From Nostoc sp. UHCC 0302 (GTDB taxonomy: Bacteria > Cyanobacteriota > Cyanobacteriia > Cyanobacteriales > Nostocaceae): a DNA stretch of 64,000 bases. A program made the position numbers and the translations under genes. Below the pieces are notes generated by a model, which was given only the letters and a program-made list of their open reading frames with translations, was not told where the DNA came from and ran no database searches. The stretch spans positions 3,350,501 through 3,414,500 of the forward strand of contig NZ_CP151099.1 in assembly GCF_038096175.1 (NCBI RefSeq). The letters are read 5' to 3'. Positions 52,151 to 60,686 of this stretch are shown piece after piece; the stretch's first letter is position 1; the number at the start of each line of letters is the position of its first letter.

Positions 52151-52936
52151 TTAATCAAGATAAATGTTTATATCTTTGTTTGAATATTTACTATAATCTA
52201 CAGAATATCTAATTGAACTAGTAGCTAAATCTAATTTATTCAGAATTTGAATACCTTCAGACTCTAATTTATGCTTTTGATTGGGAGTATATTTTATTAA
52301 ATAACCTTGAGAATCTAAAATTCTATGAATTGGGTAATCATCAGCAGATGTTTTTTTCAGATAAATAGGAATAGCTCTCAGGTAGCTGTTATCTACTCCG
52401 ATAGCTTGAATTATCTGTTTGTAAGTTACTACTTTGCCTGCTGGTACTTTGACGATAAATTCAAGAAATCGTGCATAAGGACTTTCAGGCAAGGCAGGAA
52501 ATTTATCAGTTTGAATCTGAACATGATTTCCAACATTAATTATACCTGAATTGATAACCACACCTAAAATGCCTCTTTTAGCTTGAAGACGCTTTAAGGA
52601 ATCAACCAAATGGGCTATATGTTTGCATGGCTCACAATGGAAAGTCAAACGAATAGCAGCCCCACTATCAAAACTTATGAGAGAACCAGGAGCAAAATTC
52701 TCAGGTTTTATCCCAGTTATGACAATATTCTCTCGTAATCCTCCTGGTGGAATTGCCAAATCTACAATATTTTCATATCTTATAACTAAGACTTGTCTAG
52801 GGCTGCTAGGATTTGCATTAATATCTCCTTCAATACCATGACCTCTTTTTAAGTTGATTTCCTCAACTTCTTTCATTGCTGCTTTATGTTGCTGTTTAAC
52901 AAAAAGATTTAAAACAGAACCCTTTTCAATAGGCAT
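52151..52936 (-). CDS. MOSC domain fused to a Cys-less alkyltransferase-like domain
   Basis: This 261-residue protein has two parts. Residues 1-145 form a MOSC domain (HGIEGDINANPSSPRQVLVI, GGLRENIVITGI, with Cys at 101 and 104 in FHCEPCKHIAHL), the beta-barrel used for sulfur transfer to molybdenum cofactor or related chemistry. Residues 150-235 look like the DNA-binding domain of O6-methylguanine methyltransferase: ARFLEFIVKVPAGKVVTYKQ and YPIHRILDSQGYLIKY. The active PCHR motif is P202-I-H-R205, so alkyl transfer is impossible. It could recognise modified DNA or serve a structural role. There is no obvious partner gene. Confidence 0.8.
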   Translation of the reverse strand: MPIEKGSVLNLFVKQQHKAAMKEVEEINLKRGHGIEGDINANPSSPRQVLVIRYENIVDLAIPPGGLRENIVITGIKPENFAPGSLISFDSGAAIRLTFHCEPCKHIAHLVDSLKRLQAKRGILGVVINSGIINVGNHVQIQTDKFPALPESPYARFLEFIVKVPAGKVVTYKQIIQAIGVDNSYLRAIPIYLKKTSADDYPIHRILDSQGYLIKYTPNQKHKLESEGIQILNKLDLATSSIRYSVDYSKYSNKDINIYLD

Positions 52937-53453
52937 AAATAATTATTCAGTTTCAAAACTTATAAATTAATAACAATCACGGAAACGAGTGTGAAGCCAT
53001 TGCAGCCTAGTTTCTAAACGCTCAAGACTCTCTGGATGTTGCTGTCCGATGATAAAATTCCACAGAGTAGTTTGAATAGTACGTGCTTCAATAAACAAGG
53101 TCAAATGCTTTGAAAATAATTTTATGTAGATCCTACAAAGTATTGCTGCCTTCAATCTCAATTTTTCGAGAAACCACTAGATTTAGAACTGCAAATTCCT
53201 CTGTAATTGGGCCTTCAATTAAAAACACCTCTAGCACATATAGTGCATTGGGACAAGGGTTAGTCGCTTTTTTGGGAGCAATTCGCCCCGTTCTGTTGGG
53301 CAATGTGTATGATCCTACCTTCTCTATCGATGCGAAAATTTGACCAAGAACCAGTAGAGATTTAATTATCAGTCGTTGGTGAAAAGCAAGTAAACAGACA
53401 ACGCGATTCCTTATTTTGTCGGAGATGCAGCTTTCTTTGTAGCAAGGGCTTTC
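52937..53453. other. Spacer with uncertain fragments
   Basis: About 515 bases. A minus-strand frame of 64 codons (52967-53161) ending LERLETRLQWLHTRFRDCY looks protein-like and could be the tail of a lost gene, but I cannot identify it. The plus-strand frame at 53110-53343 is not convincing. Confidence 0.35.
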
Positions 53454-53564
53454 TCACCCCATCCATTCCACCCAATCAGGAGCAGATGCAATCAATTGAC
53501 CAAACTTCTCCGATTCAACCGACTCGAACTCTAACATCACGCCCCACTGCTGATCACTCGTTAG
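53454..53564 (-). pseudogene. C-terminal gene fragment, copy 1
   Basis: The minus strand encodes LTSDQQWGVMLEFESVESEK, then FGQLIASAPDWVEWMG and a stop. Nearly the same residues recur at 56072-56182, and the last 20 or so at 55059-55157. No start or front half is seen. The parent gene is unknown. Confidence 0.6.
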
Positions 53565-53767
53565 TGTCAGACAGCCAAGCTTTCATCCAATTGACCTCAA
53601 TAACTAACTTTCGGGCGGGCGATCGCTCTTCCCTTATATCCCACTCATAACCCATTCATAACCTATCTGCTATCAACAATCCGGTAGTCTAAATTGCTGA
53701 TTGGAATGGTGTGTGCAAAAACTATTTATCCAAAATGCTCTCACGGATTCCGCAATATATTGAGGAT

Positions 53768-54898
53768 ATGATGATGGCCAAGTTTAACTACTCAGTGTTT
53801 CGACGCATCGGTATTGTAGATTTGCTACGGAAAATGTGTTTACTGGGTCTAACCTTACCGTTTTTGACATCTGTCAGCAGCAATTTGGTAGTAGCTGGAG
53901 AGAACGAGAACGCGAACGCGAACGCGCCATACTATATTGGACTTTGGGGTGATTTACCCTACTCAGCTGCGCAGGAAGTTGGGGTAACAAGACTAATCGA
54001 GGACATGAATTCGCAGAAACTTTCTTTCACTGTCCATGATGGTGATCTTAAAGCCGGTTCTAATAGCCTTTGTGACAACGCACTGTACACCAAGGCGCTC
54101 GGTTACTTCAGCACTCTGGAGGCACCAGCAGCCTTCACTCCAGGGGATAACGATTGGACAGACTGCGATCGCCCTTCAAATGGCGGATTTAACTCACTAG
54201 AGCGCCTTGACTACGAGCGTCAGGTATTTTTCAATACGAATTTCTCTCTGGGGCAACGTCGGCTAGCTCAGGAGGTGCAGACGCTACCACTGTGCCTCGG
54301 TGTCAACGGTGCAGTACCCTGTGTTGAAAACCGCCGCTGGACGGTTGGCAGGGTAACCTATGCGACATTCAACATCCAAGGCTCGTGCAACAATCTATGC
54401 GACAGTGTGCCTGACCCAGAGGAGTACGCGGCGCGAAACGCAGCGAATATTGCATGGCTCAAAGAGTCTTTTAGAGTGGCAAAAGAACGTAACTCAGCTG
54501 GGGTGATGTTAATCTCTCAGGCAGATCCGGGGTGGGATCTGAGCGACTCCACCAGAGCGCCTTTGCGTAATCCAAGGACGCTCGTGCAAACCGATGGGCA
54601 GCCTGATGGTTTCAAAGACTTTTTATTAGCGTTGCGCGATGAGGTGATTGCTTTCCGTAAGCCAGTTGCATATGTACACGGCGATTCGCATTACTTCCGC
54701 ATAGACAAGCCATTTCTAGATTCTCAAGGAAGACGGCTAGAGAATTTCACTCGCGTTGAGACATTTGGCGACAATCAGGGAAACGGCACCAACGACGTAC
54801 AGTGGCTCAAGGTGGGTGTCGATCCTCGTAGCCGAGAAGTATTTTCATATCAGCCACAAATTGTTCCTAGCAATCGAGTAGCGGTTCCGTCCCCGTAA
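53768..54898 (+). CDS. Secreted metallophosphoesterase-like protein
   Basis: The protein is about 376 residues from the MMM cluster (ATG at 53768-53776), with the frame open to 53711. A signal peptide follows (LLRKMCLLGLTLPFLTSVSS, cleavage near VVA-GEN). The mature protein shows calcineurin-like metal motifs: GLWGDLPYS, FTVHDGDLKAGS, AFTPGDNDWTDC and YVHGDSHYFRID. These are the spaced GD, GDN(D) and GDxH blocks of the fold. The likely role is hydrolysis of a phosphate ester or polyphosphate outside the inner membrane. It is monocistronic, and a weak AAACCCT/AGGGTTT hairpin follows (near 54978-55003). Confidence 0.8.
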   Translation: MMMAKFNYSVFRRIGIVDLLRKMCLLGLTLPFLTSVSSNLVVAGENENANANAPYYIGLWGDLPYSAAQEVGVTRLIEDMNSQKLSFTVHDGDLKAGSNSLCDNALYTKALGYFSTLEAPAAFTPGDNDWTDCDRPSNGGFNSLERLDYERQVFFNTNFSLGQRRLAQEVQTLPLCLGVNGAVPCVENRRWTVGRVTYATFNIQGSCNNLCDSVPDPEEYAARNAANIAWLKESFRVAKERNSAGVMLISQADPGWDLSDSTRAPLRNPRTLVQTDGQPDGFKDFLLALRDEVIAFRKPVAYVHGDSHYFRIDKPFLDSQGRRLENFTRVETFGDNQGNGTNDVQWLKVGVDPRSREVFSYQPQIVPSNRVAVPSP

Positions 54899-55472
54899 TA
54901 CTAGGCGTTTTCTAATCAGTAATGTTGAATTAATGTCGCAATAGTTATTTGGTGACCTTACCCAACTTAAAACCCTTGCTGTAGAGTGAGGGTTTGGGGA
55001 ACTAATTTAAGTTAGCTATAAGGAACAAGTGAGTGTATCGCAATAATAACCAAATTTTTCACCCCATCCACTCCACCCAATTGGGAGCAGCTGTCACCAA
55101 CTGAGTAAATTTCTCCGCTTCAACAACTGGCTCAGTTGCTGTCACCTCTACTCCCGATTATATCTTGAAGTGCGGAATGCTGGATTTAACACTGTGTTTA
55201 ACGGCGAATATGGCGATCGCAATTACATTAAAAGTGTTTTGACTCTTAAGGAATAAACGATATTTTTAAAAAGTCTAGAAATCTGGCAAAATTTGATTGT
55301 GATAGCACACTTAATAGCAGTGCAAATGCTGCCGCGACTCCAAAAGAGGAGAAAAGTAGGAAAAGTAGGAAAAGTAGGAGCTTTTTTAAAATCGTTGACA
55401 GGCTGTTAAATAAACTGTTAGTTGTAAGTTATTGTCAAGTAAAAACTCTCTCCAGATTTGGTTAAGAAAACC
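54899..55472. other. Spacer with gene fragment copy 2 and a small tandem repeat
   Basis: About 575 bases. It contains the minus-strand fragment at 55059-55157 and a 9-base tandem repeat (GGAAAAGTA-like, three units near 55352-55380). A HIP1 octamer is near 55213. Confidence 0.5.
55059..55157 (-). pseudogene. C-terminal gene fragment, copy 2 (chimeric)
   Basis: The minus strand encodes SGVEVTATEPVVEAEKFTQL and VTAAPNWVEWMG. The first half resembles AGVEVTGTEPVVQ in the gene at 56404-56889, and the second half the tails of the fragments at 53454 and 56072. It looks like a deletion joining two parts of one family of sequence. Confidence 0.55.
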
Positions 55473-55784
55473 ATGACTAATGTAAATGCAATGAATTTAC
55501 AGCTTACCAATCAGTCAGGACTGTGGACGCAGTTTACTCAAGTAAAATCAGTAAAAATAGTAGCAAATAATACAGTTTTTGATTACAAAGAAACAGTAAA
55601 TGTTCAGCAAGAAGTGGAAGAGCTAAAGAAATTGAGAGAAAGCGTTACTGGGATTGAAGAGTATATCAAAAGGAAAGCAGCTTTCAAAGCTCATTTGAAG
55701 GCAATATCTGGTCATCTGTGTGACAGTTATAGAAATGATTTACAAATAAAATTGGGATGTGTCAAAGAAATTGAAAATAACTAG
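55473..55784 (+). CDS. Small hypothetical protein with a coiled coil
   Basis: From the ATG at 55473 (MTNVNAMNLQLTNQSGLWTQ) this is a 103-residue protein. A TTG at 55458 would add five residues. The centre is helical and coiled-coil-like (NVQQEVEELKKLRESVTGIE). The C-terminus has a CDSYRNDLQIKLGC stretch with two cysteines. No family is recognised, and there is no signal peptide. It is monocistronic. Codon content looks like real coding DNA, but there is no direct evidence of function. Confidence 0.55.
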   Translation: MTNVNAMNLQLTNQSGLWTQFTQVKSVKIVANNTVFDYKETVNVQQEVEELKKLRESVTGIEEYIKRKAAFKAHLKAISGHLCDSYRNDLQIKLGCVKEIENN

Positions 55785-55928
55785 CTTTAAAATGTTAGCT
55801 GGAAAAGATTGCAGTTGTTTTTTCCAACTGCCATTAGCAATACTCCAACCAGTACAAAAGGCTTTTTGCAATGCGTATACCGCCCTTTCGGAAGCTAATG
55901 CCGAGTTGATTTATCGGATTCTAAAAAC

Positions 55929-55976
55929 CAGCAGAATTTTTCACCGTCGCTCTTGCGACGGTGAAAAATTCTGCTG
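55929..55976. repeat. Perfect 22-bp hairpin
   Basis: CAGCAGAATTTTTCACCGTC (and GC) pairs perfectly with its complement after a 4-base loop (55929-55950 and 55955-55976). There is no T tail. It lies between a small hypothetical gene and fragment copy 3. Confidence 0.8.
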
Positions 55977-56071
55977 ATGATGCGTGTTTAACAGGCAAAG
56001 TAGGTCAAACTATATCGTTCGTAATGGATACGCCGACCAACAATAGTTAATTAGTCTATACCTGGTGCAGA

Positions 56072-56182
56072 TCAAGCTATCCACTCCATCCACTGTGGCG
56101 CATCTGACACCAGTTGAGCAAATCTGTCTGGGCTGACCTCCTCGAACTCAAGCATCACACCCCACTGCTGGTTACTTGTGAG
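56072..56182 (-). pseudogene. C-terminal gene fragment, copy 3
   Basis: The minus strand encodes LTSNQQWGVMLEFEEVSPDR, then FAQLVSDAPQWMEWIA and a stop. It is clearly related to copy 1 (53454-53564), with substitutions concentrated in variable positions, which suggests past selection on the protein. No front half is visible. Confidence 0.6.
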
Positions 56183-56276
56183 CATTCCGTATTTTACTTA
56201 CTTAGTCACTAATTGAGCGTAATATTTTACTCTGTTCCACCAATTATCGTTAAGTATTTATTCGTGGTTTGATTGT

Positions 56277-56332
56277 CCGTCTATACCCCCCCAATTATTG
56301 CTTCCATCTTCACTATTGGGGGGTATAGACGG
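56277..56332. repeat. 15-bp inverted repeat hairpin
   Basis: CCGTCTATACCCCCC (56277-56291) pairs perfectly with GGGGGGTATAGACGG (56318-56332), and AAT/ATT extends the stem after a one-base bulge. The loop is about 19 bases. Confidence 0.75.
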
Positions 56333-56403
56333 CGCGAAATCAGGCAAGGGGGCGGGGGGCAGGGAGCAAGGGAGAGAATTTTGCGGTAAAGTTTTTCCTT
56401 TTG

Positions 56404-56889
56404 CTATGTTTTCTTCCTCCTGCCCCCTGCTCCCCTGCCTCCGTACTGAGCTTGCATCCTAGCTGCGTAAGCTGCATGACGCTCTTGCTCCTGCTGCTGC
56501 TTGAGTTCCTTCTCTTCCCGTTGCCTTTGGCGGTACTCCAATACCTGTTGAGTAAACACGACATCCTCAGTATTGAGCCGATAGTACCTAACACGCTTCC
56601 CGGATTCCACAGGTCGCCGCGATTCGGTAGATAAACCAAGTTGTGAGAAATACTGCCCTAAAATCCAGATTGGGGACTCGTCAAGGGGGATGGTGAGATT
56701 TAAGATACCTTTAATATGAGATGCATTGCGTTTTGAGAAATCGGCGATAAGCCTAACGGCATGGCTAACGCTTACCACTTGAACAACCGGCTCAGTTCCC
56801 GTCACCTCAACTCCAGCGAACAAATCCATCAACATCCTTGGCGTTGGCAACTTTGCAATGTAAATCAAGAAAATACTTAAGTTGCTCAA
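56404..56889 (-). CDS. Hypothetical protein, probably the C-terminal remnant of a larger protein
   Basis: This 161-residue protein reads MLMDLFAGVEVTGTEPVVQV, SVSHAVRLIADFSKRNASHI, LGQYFSQLGLSTESRRPVES and a basic, Gln/Glu-rich coiled tail (RQRQREEKELKQQQEQERHA). I associate this pattern with the ends of large cyanobacterial plasmid replication proteins, but only tentatively. The N-terminal 15 residues look like added upstream DNA. It may be expressed from a rare start, or it may be debris like the fragments around it. Confidence 0.45.
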   Translation of the reverse strand: MSNLSIFLIYIAKLPTPRMLMDLFAGVEVTGTEPVVQVVSVSHAVRLIADFSKRNASHIKGILNLTIPLDESPIWILGQYFSQLGLSTESRRPVESGKRVRYYRLNTEDVVFTQQVLEYRQRQREEKELKQQQEQERHAAYAARMQAQYGGRGAGGRRKKT

Positions 56890-57003
56890 TTAAGTAATTT
56901 TCATAGTGTGGATATTGAAGAGATGGGGCTAACAGACTGTTAAAAATTTACTATAGCGATCGCTCCAACGCCTTCACTTTCAGGTATTCTCAGTAGAGGG
57001 ATG

Positions 57004-59486
57004 CCTAAGCCAGGAAGTCACCCCCCTGACTCGGCTACAAAACCGTGCATGAAACGTTAACTTCACACGGCTCCTCGATGATTTGGTGCTTGACAAACAC
57101 ACCTATAAATTCCAAGTTAAAAGGGATTACAGTTGAGATAATCCTCATCTATTTCTGGAACTGTAACAGCAACTTTATCGGCTGCCGTTTTAGCATCATG
57201 GCAATGTCCATGAAGTAATTGAAGGTTATCATAACTATCCTTACCGCCTTGGGAGCGGGGGATTTTATGGTCGATTTCCATCAAGTCTTCATGGTGAAAA
57301 AACAGTCCACAATGAGTACACTTTCCTTTTTGTATCTTCAAAAGTGTTGCCACCCTTGTTGGCGCTTCAGGATGTTTACCCATTCTGGAACTCCAGTACA
57401 CCCAGTCACCATCAAATGGGCTACGGATTCCTTGCACTTGTATGTGTCTCACAATAGGAGTTTCACGGTGCTTGAGTAAGCGAATCTTCTGGTTATGGGG
57501 TTTAAATACCCAATTATCAGACCCTACAGTTTGCCAATACTTTTGGCAACTCCATCGGGAAGATTTATTAGGGTGACGATGTTCTGCCCATGCTTTTAGC
57601 TGGCTGAATAAAGTTGTATCAGCCTGATTAAATATGCGTTTACTGACGACACCTGAGTAGTAGTTTGTCCATCCACGGATGACGGGATTCAGATGAGCGA
57701 TTAAATCAGATTGTGGTACTGATTTATGCCCATCAATCAATTTACCTATCTTCTGCGTGTGTGTCCTCAGCTTTGTTTTGCTTGGAGTAATAAGAGTTTT
57801 GTAACCAAGTAATTTTCCGTTTGAGCTTTTACCACTATGATATTTTCCTACCGGGAATTGTCGAACAGTGAAACCCAAAAAGTCGAAACCAACGTTACCT
57901 TCATACATATTTTGTGTATGAGAAATATGGGTTTTACTTGGTTTTAATTCTAGCCCCAATTCGTTTAACCACTCTGCCATAATCTGCTGACATCTTTGGA
58001 TAACGGCAAGGTCTTTATGCAGAATCACAAAATCATCTGCAAACCGGATTAAGCTTATTGCTTTACAATTCCCTGTTTTACGTCCAGGTAAAGTAAGAGC
58101 AACTTGTTTAATTCGATTTTCCATGCGGTGAAGGGCTATATTCGCTAATAATGGCGAAATCGTACACCCTTGTGGAACACCCATTGATGTTATGTTGTCA
58201 GATTTCTCTCTTAAAGCATATTCAGAGAAATCAATCACTCCCGCTTTCAACCATGCACGAATTTGTCGGCAAATGGTAGGGAATGTATTTAATTTTGACA
58301 GCAGAACATTGTGATTAATTTTGTCAAAACATTTCGCAATATCGGCATCCAACACATATTTAGGTTTAAACTTAATAGTGTTGAATATTGCCTTAATCGC
58401 ATCATGGGCGTTTCTTCCTGGTCGAAAACCGAATGAGTTTGGCTCGAAGCGAGCTTCCCATTCAGGTTCTAGGGCTAGTTTTACTAGCGATTGCAAGGCG
58501 CGGTCGTACAGAGTGGGTATAGAAAGGGGTCTTTTTTCTCCCTTTGAGCCGGGTTTTGGTATCCACACCCTTCGAGTGGGAGCGGCTTTTTCACCTAGCT
58601 TCAGGGAATGTACTAAGATAAGACGTGCTTTTGGGGACAAGTTTTTCAACCCGTCCACTCCTGCCGTCTTCTTACCTCGGTTGTCTTGTGTTACCCTACG
58701 AACCGCCAAACACTTTGCTGACCAGGAGTGCAACAACGTTTTTTGAAGTTGACGAACTGCTTTGACATCACCACGCTGAGAGGCTTTGTAGATACGCTTT
58801 TGCAACTTGAATACTTTCCTTTCCAGCTTTCGCCAGGGGATAGCATTCCATTCCACCGTAGTCTTGAAACTCGTTTTAGATGTGTACATTGCTACTAGTA
58901 CCTCTACAATCCAAGTCACCGTGCCTCCGTCTGCATATCCTCTGGCTTTCCCAAAGGCTTTGGCTTCTGAGGCAATCCTTCCCCTTGAAGGCTTGCGGCT
59001 GGCTACCTACTCAGGAAATCGACCATTTCCTGAGAGCGCATCAGGGGGTTACTTCGTTCCCAATTTTTCGTTTGTCGCTGGTTTTAGGGTTCTCTCTCTT
59101 CACCGGGTTTATTGTGAGTGCATATTGGTCTGCCGCTTAATCAGCCAACCACTTATCCTTTCCCTTTTGGGACAAGCCTGACAGCCTTTTGGCTTGTTTT
59201 GCATTACGATGATTCAGTCAAGAGATTCGTATTCCTACCCATGACCAGCTATGCTAGGCGGGATTCCACATTAGGCTTGCAGTTACCGCCATGATTCCCC
59301 GCTTCATCCCAACAAAGAACCCCTTTGCTGAAATGGGGGACTTGCTTTCACTCCTGCACTTGGAGGGATGGAATTACACCATCACGAAAAATTGAGTTGT
59401 CAAGGTTCTGTCGGAATTTCTCCCGAATATTTCCCTTGCCTGTCATCCCCGATTATTTCTATTCGTTTCGACAGAACGAATCACAC
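57004..59486 (-). mobile_element. Group II intron
   Basis: The intron lies on the minus strand. Its 5' end is GTGTGATTCGTTCTGTCG (from 59486), close to the GUGYG consensus. Domain V (about 57031-57079) reads GAGCCGTGTGAAG with a GCACGG partner arm. Domain VI is an AGTCAGG/CCTGGCT stem (about 57007-57030), and the 3' end falls within a few bases of 57004. Domain IV contains the reverse transcriptase gene. Exons on either side are not a recognisable gene. Length is about 2.5 kb. It appears full length. Confidence 0.8.
57117..58890 (-). CDS. ltrA: Group II intron reverse transcriptase/maturase with HNH endonuclease
   Basis: From M11 (MYTSKTSFKTTVEWNAIPWR, ATG at about 58890) this is about 590 residues. 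The frame starts ten codons earlier. Reverse transcriptase motifs are present: RPLSIPTLYDRALQSLVKLA, SFGFRPGRNAHDAI, VLDADIAKCFDKINH, GVPQGCTISPLLANIALHRM and IRFADDFVIL with the catalytic Asp pair. A maturase X region follows (VIRGWTNYYSGV). The C-terminal HNH nuclease has CTHCG, MEIDHKIPRSQGGKDS and HGHCHDAKT. It splices the intron and drives target-primed insertion. No frameshift is seen. Confidence 0.93.
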
Positions 59487-59541
59487 TAGCGAACTGCAAA
59501 TATAAAGTACAGTCTTCCGTAAGTGATATTAAGGACAAACC

Positions 59542-60162
59542 GTGAATTTTCAGAAGTTATTATATATGTTTATCTTAGTAAAGATTGCTACGTTCGCTCT
59601 GAATGTACCTGTATTTGCTCAAATCACACAGATTCCCTCTAATTTCTCACAATCGAATTGTCGTGCAACTAAAGTAGATACTCCAATTTTCAAAGAACCT
59701 TCAGTATTATCCAATGCCATCAGAATATTATCGGCACGAACAAATATTTTTTTAGCATATATACCAGCTAGGATAGATAGATTTGTTAGAATTAAATCTC
59801 CGACTTCAGGGTTTATTCAAACTGCTGTGCTGAAATATTGTCAGACGAATAATAACGCTCAAAACCTTTTGAGTAAACCTACTATTGGCAGTGTATGTCG
59901 GCAAATTTTACAAACTAAAACTATACGTCGCCAACCAAGTACAAAAGGTGATTTTATTACAACACTTTCTCCAAACACAATCGTGTTTGTGAACTTGGTT
60001 ACAGGTAATATAGTTAAGTCATACAAATCTGAAAATTATATTTGGGTAGAAATCGACCTTTCTAGAAGTTTCCCTGGAGAGTTATCAGGTAATGGCTGGA
60101 TAGCCAATACTGACTTAGCAAATACTCCTAGATTAAGCAGCCTGGCTTATTGTCGTTATTGA
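59542..60162 (+). CDS. Secreted protein with two SH3b-like domains
   Basis: This 206-residue protein starts at a GTG (59542) after TTAAGGACAAACC, a good ribosome site. A signal peptide (MNFQKLLYMFILVKIATFAL, cleaved near VFA-QI) is followed by two SH3b-like units: NCRATKVDTPIFKEPSVLSN with GFIQTAVLKYC, and VCRQILQTKTIRRQPSTKGD with GWIANTDLANT. Each has a short cysteine pair. SH3b domains bind cell-wall peptides, so it may sit in the periplasm on peptidoglycan. It is adjacent to the group II intron 5' end but on the opposite strand. Confidence 0.75.
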   Translation: MNFQKLLYMFILVKIATFALNVPVFAQITQIPSNFSQSNCRATKVDTPIFKEPSVLSNAIRILSARTNIFLAYIPARIDRFVRIKSPTSGFIQTAVLKYCQTNNNAQNLLSKPTIGSVCRQILQTKTIRRQPSTKGDFITTLSPNTIVFVNLVTGNIVKSYKSENYIWVEIDLSRSFPGELSGNGWIANTDLANTPRLSSLAYCRY

Positions 60163-60190
60163 GAAGAGCGATCGCTAGAAACTTTTGATG

Positions 60191-60620
60191 TCACTCCCGC
60201 ACTGGATACCGCCGCATCATCGAAAGCAACTCCACCGCCTCACCTTCTGGCGTATACACCACCTCACCTGACATCGCTTTCACAATCCGCTGCTGCCTTG
60301 CCCATTCAAACCAAGCAACCACACTAGATTTTACCTGCTGCGCCTCCAGCTTCCTCCCTTCCCTACAAGCAGCCACAAACACAGCCAACAGCCTCACCCA
60401 ATGAGTCAACAAGCTTTTGGTAGTCAGTTTTGGTTTTGGCACGTTTATCTTGCAGCTTTTTGAGTTCAGTTTGGGAGAGTTCAACAGAATTAGCGATGCC
60501 TGACATTCACTAGCGTACAATTCAACAGAGGCGGCTTTAACCGACTCGATTACTGACTCACTCTCATTATCATCAGCTGCCTCTGTATCTATAATAATGT
60601 AACGATCCTAGAAATCCCCC
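60191..60620 (-). pseudogene. Remnant of a large protein, possibly plasmid replication-related
   Basis: Three minus-strand pieces lie in order: IIIDTEAADDNESESVIESV with KAASVELYASECQA, then in another frame ANSVELSQTELKKLQDKRAK, then in a third section RLLAVFVAACREGRKLEAQQ and EVVYTPEGEAVELL. The frame changes between them show decay. The LSQTELKKLQDKRAKTKTD stretch resembles the linker of large cyanobacterial plasmid replication proteins, by memory only. With the gene at 56404 it could be the other end of one gene split by the intron and deletions. Confidence 0.4.
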
Positions 60621-60686
60621 AAGTAGAGATTCGCGATCACGCCGTATTTCGACGTTGATTATACTGTTTTGTAACTGCGTAGTTAT

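Noticed and set aside
52967-53161. 64-codon minus-strand frame upstream of the MOSC fusion
   Set aside because: The end looks protein-like (LERLETRLQWLHTRF) but there is no start context or family, so it is mentioned only as part of the spacer.
55759-55977. 72-codon plus-strand frame overlapping the 22-base hairpin
   Set aside because: Its second half is the hairpin arm itself, and its start is a GTG inside the previous gene.
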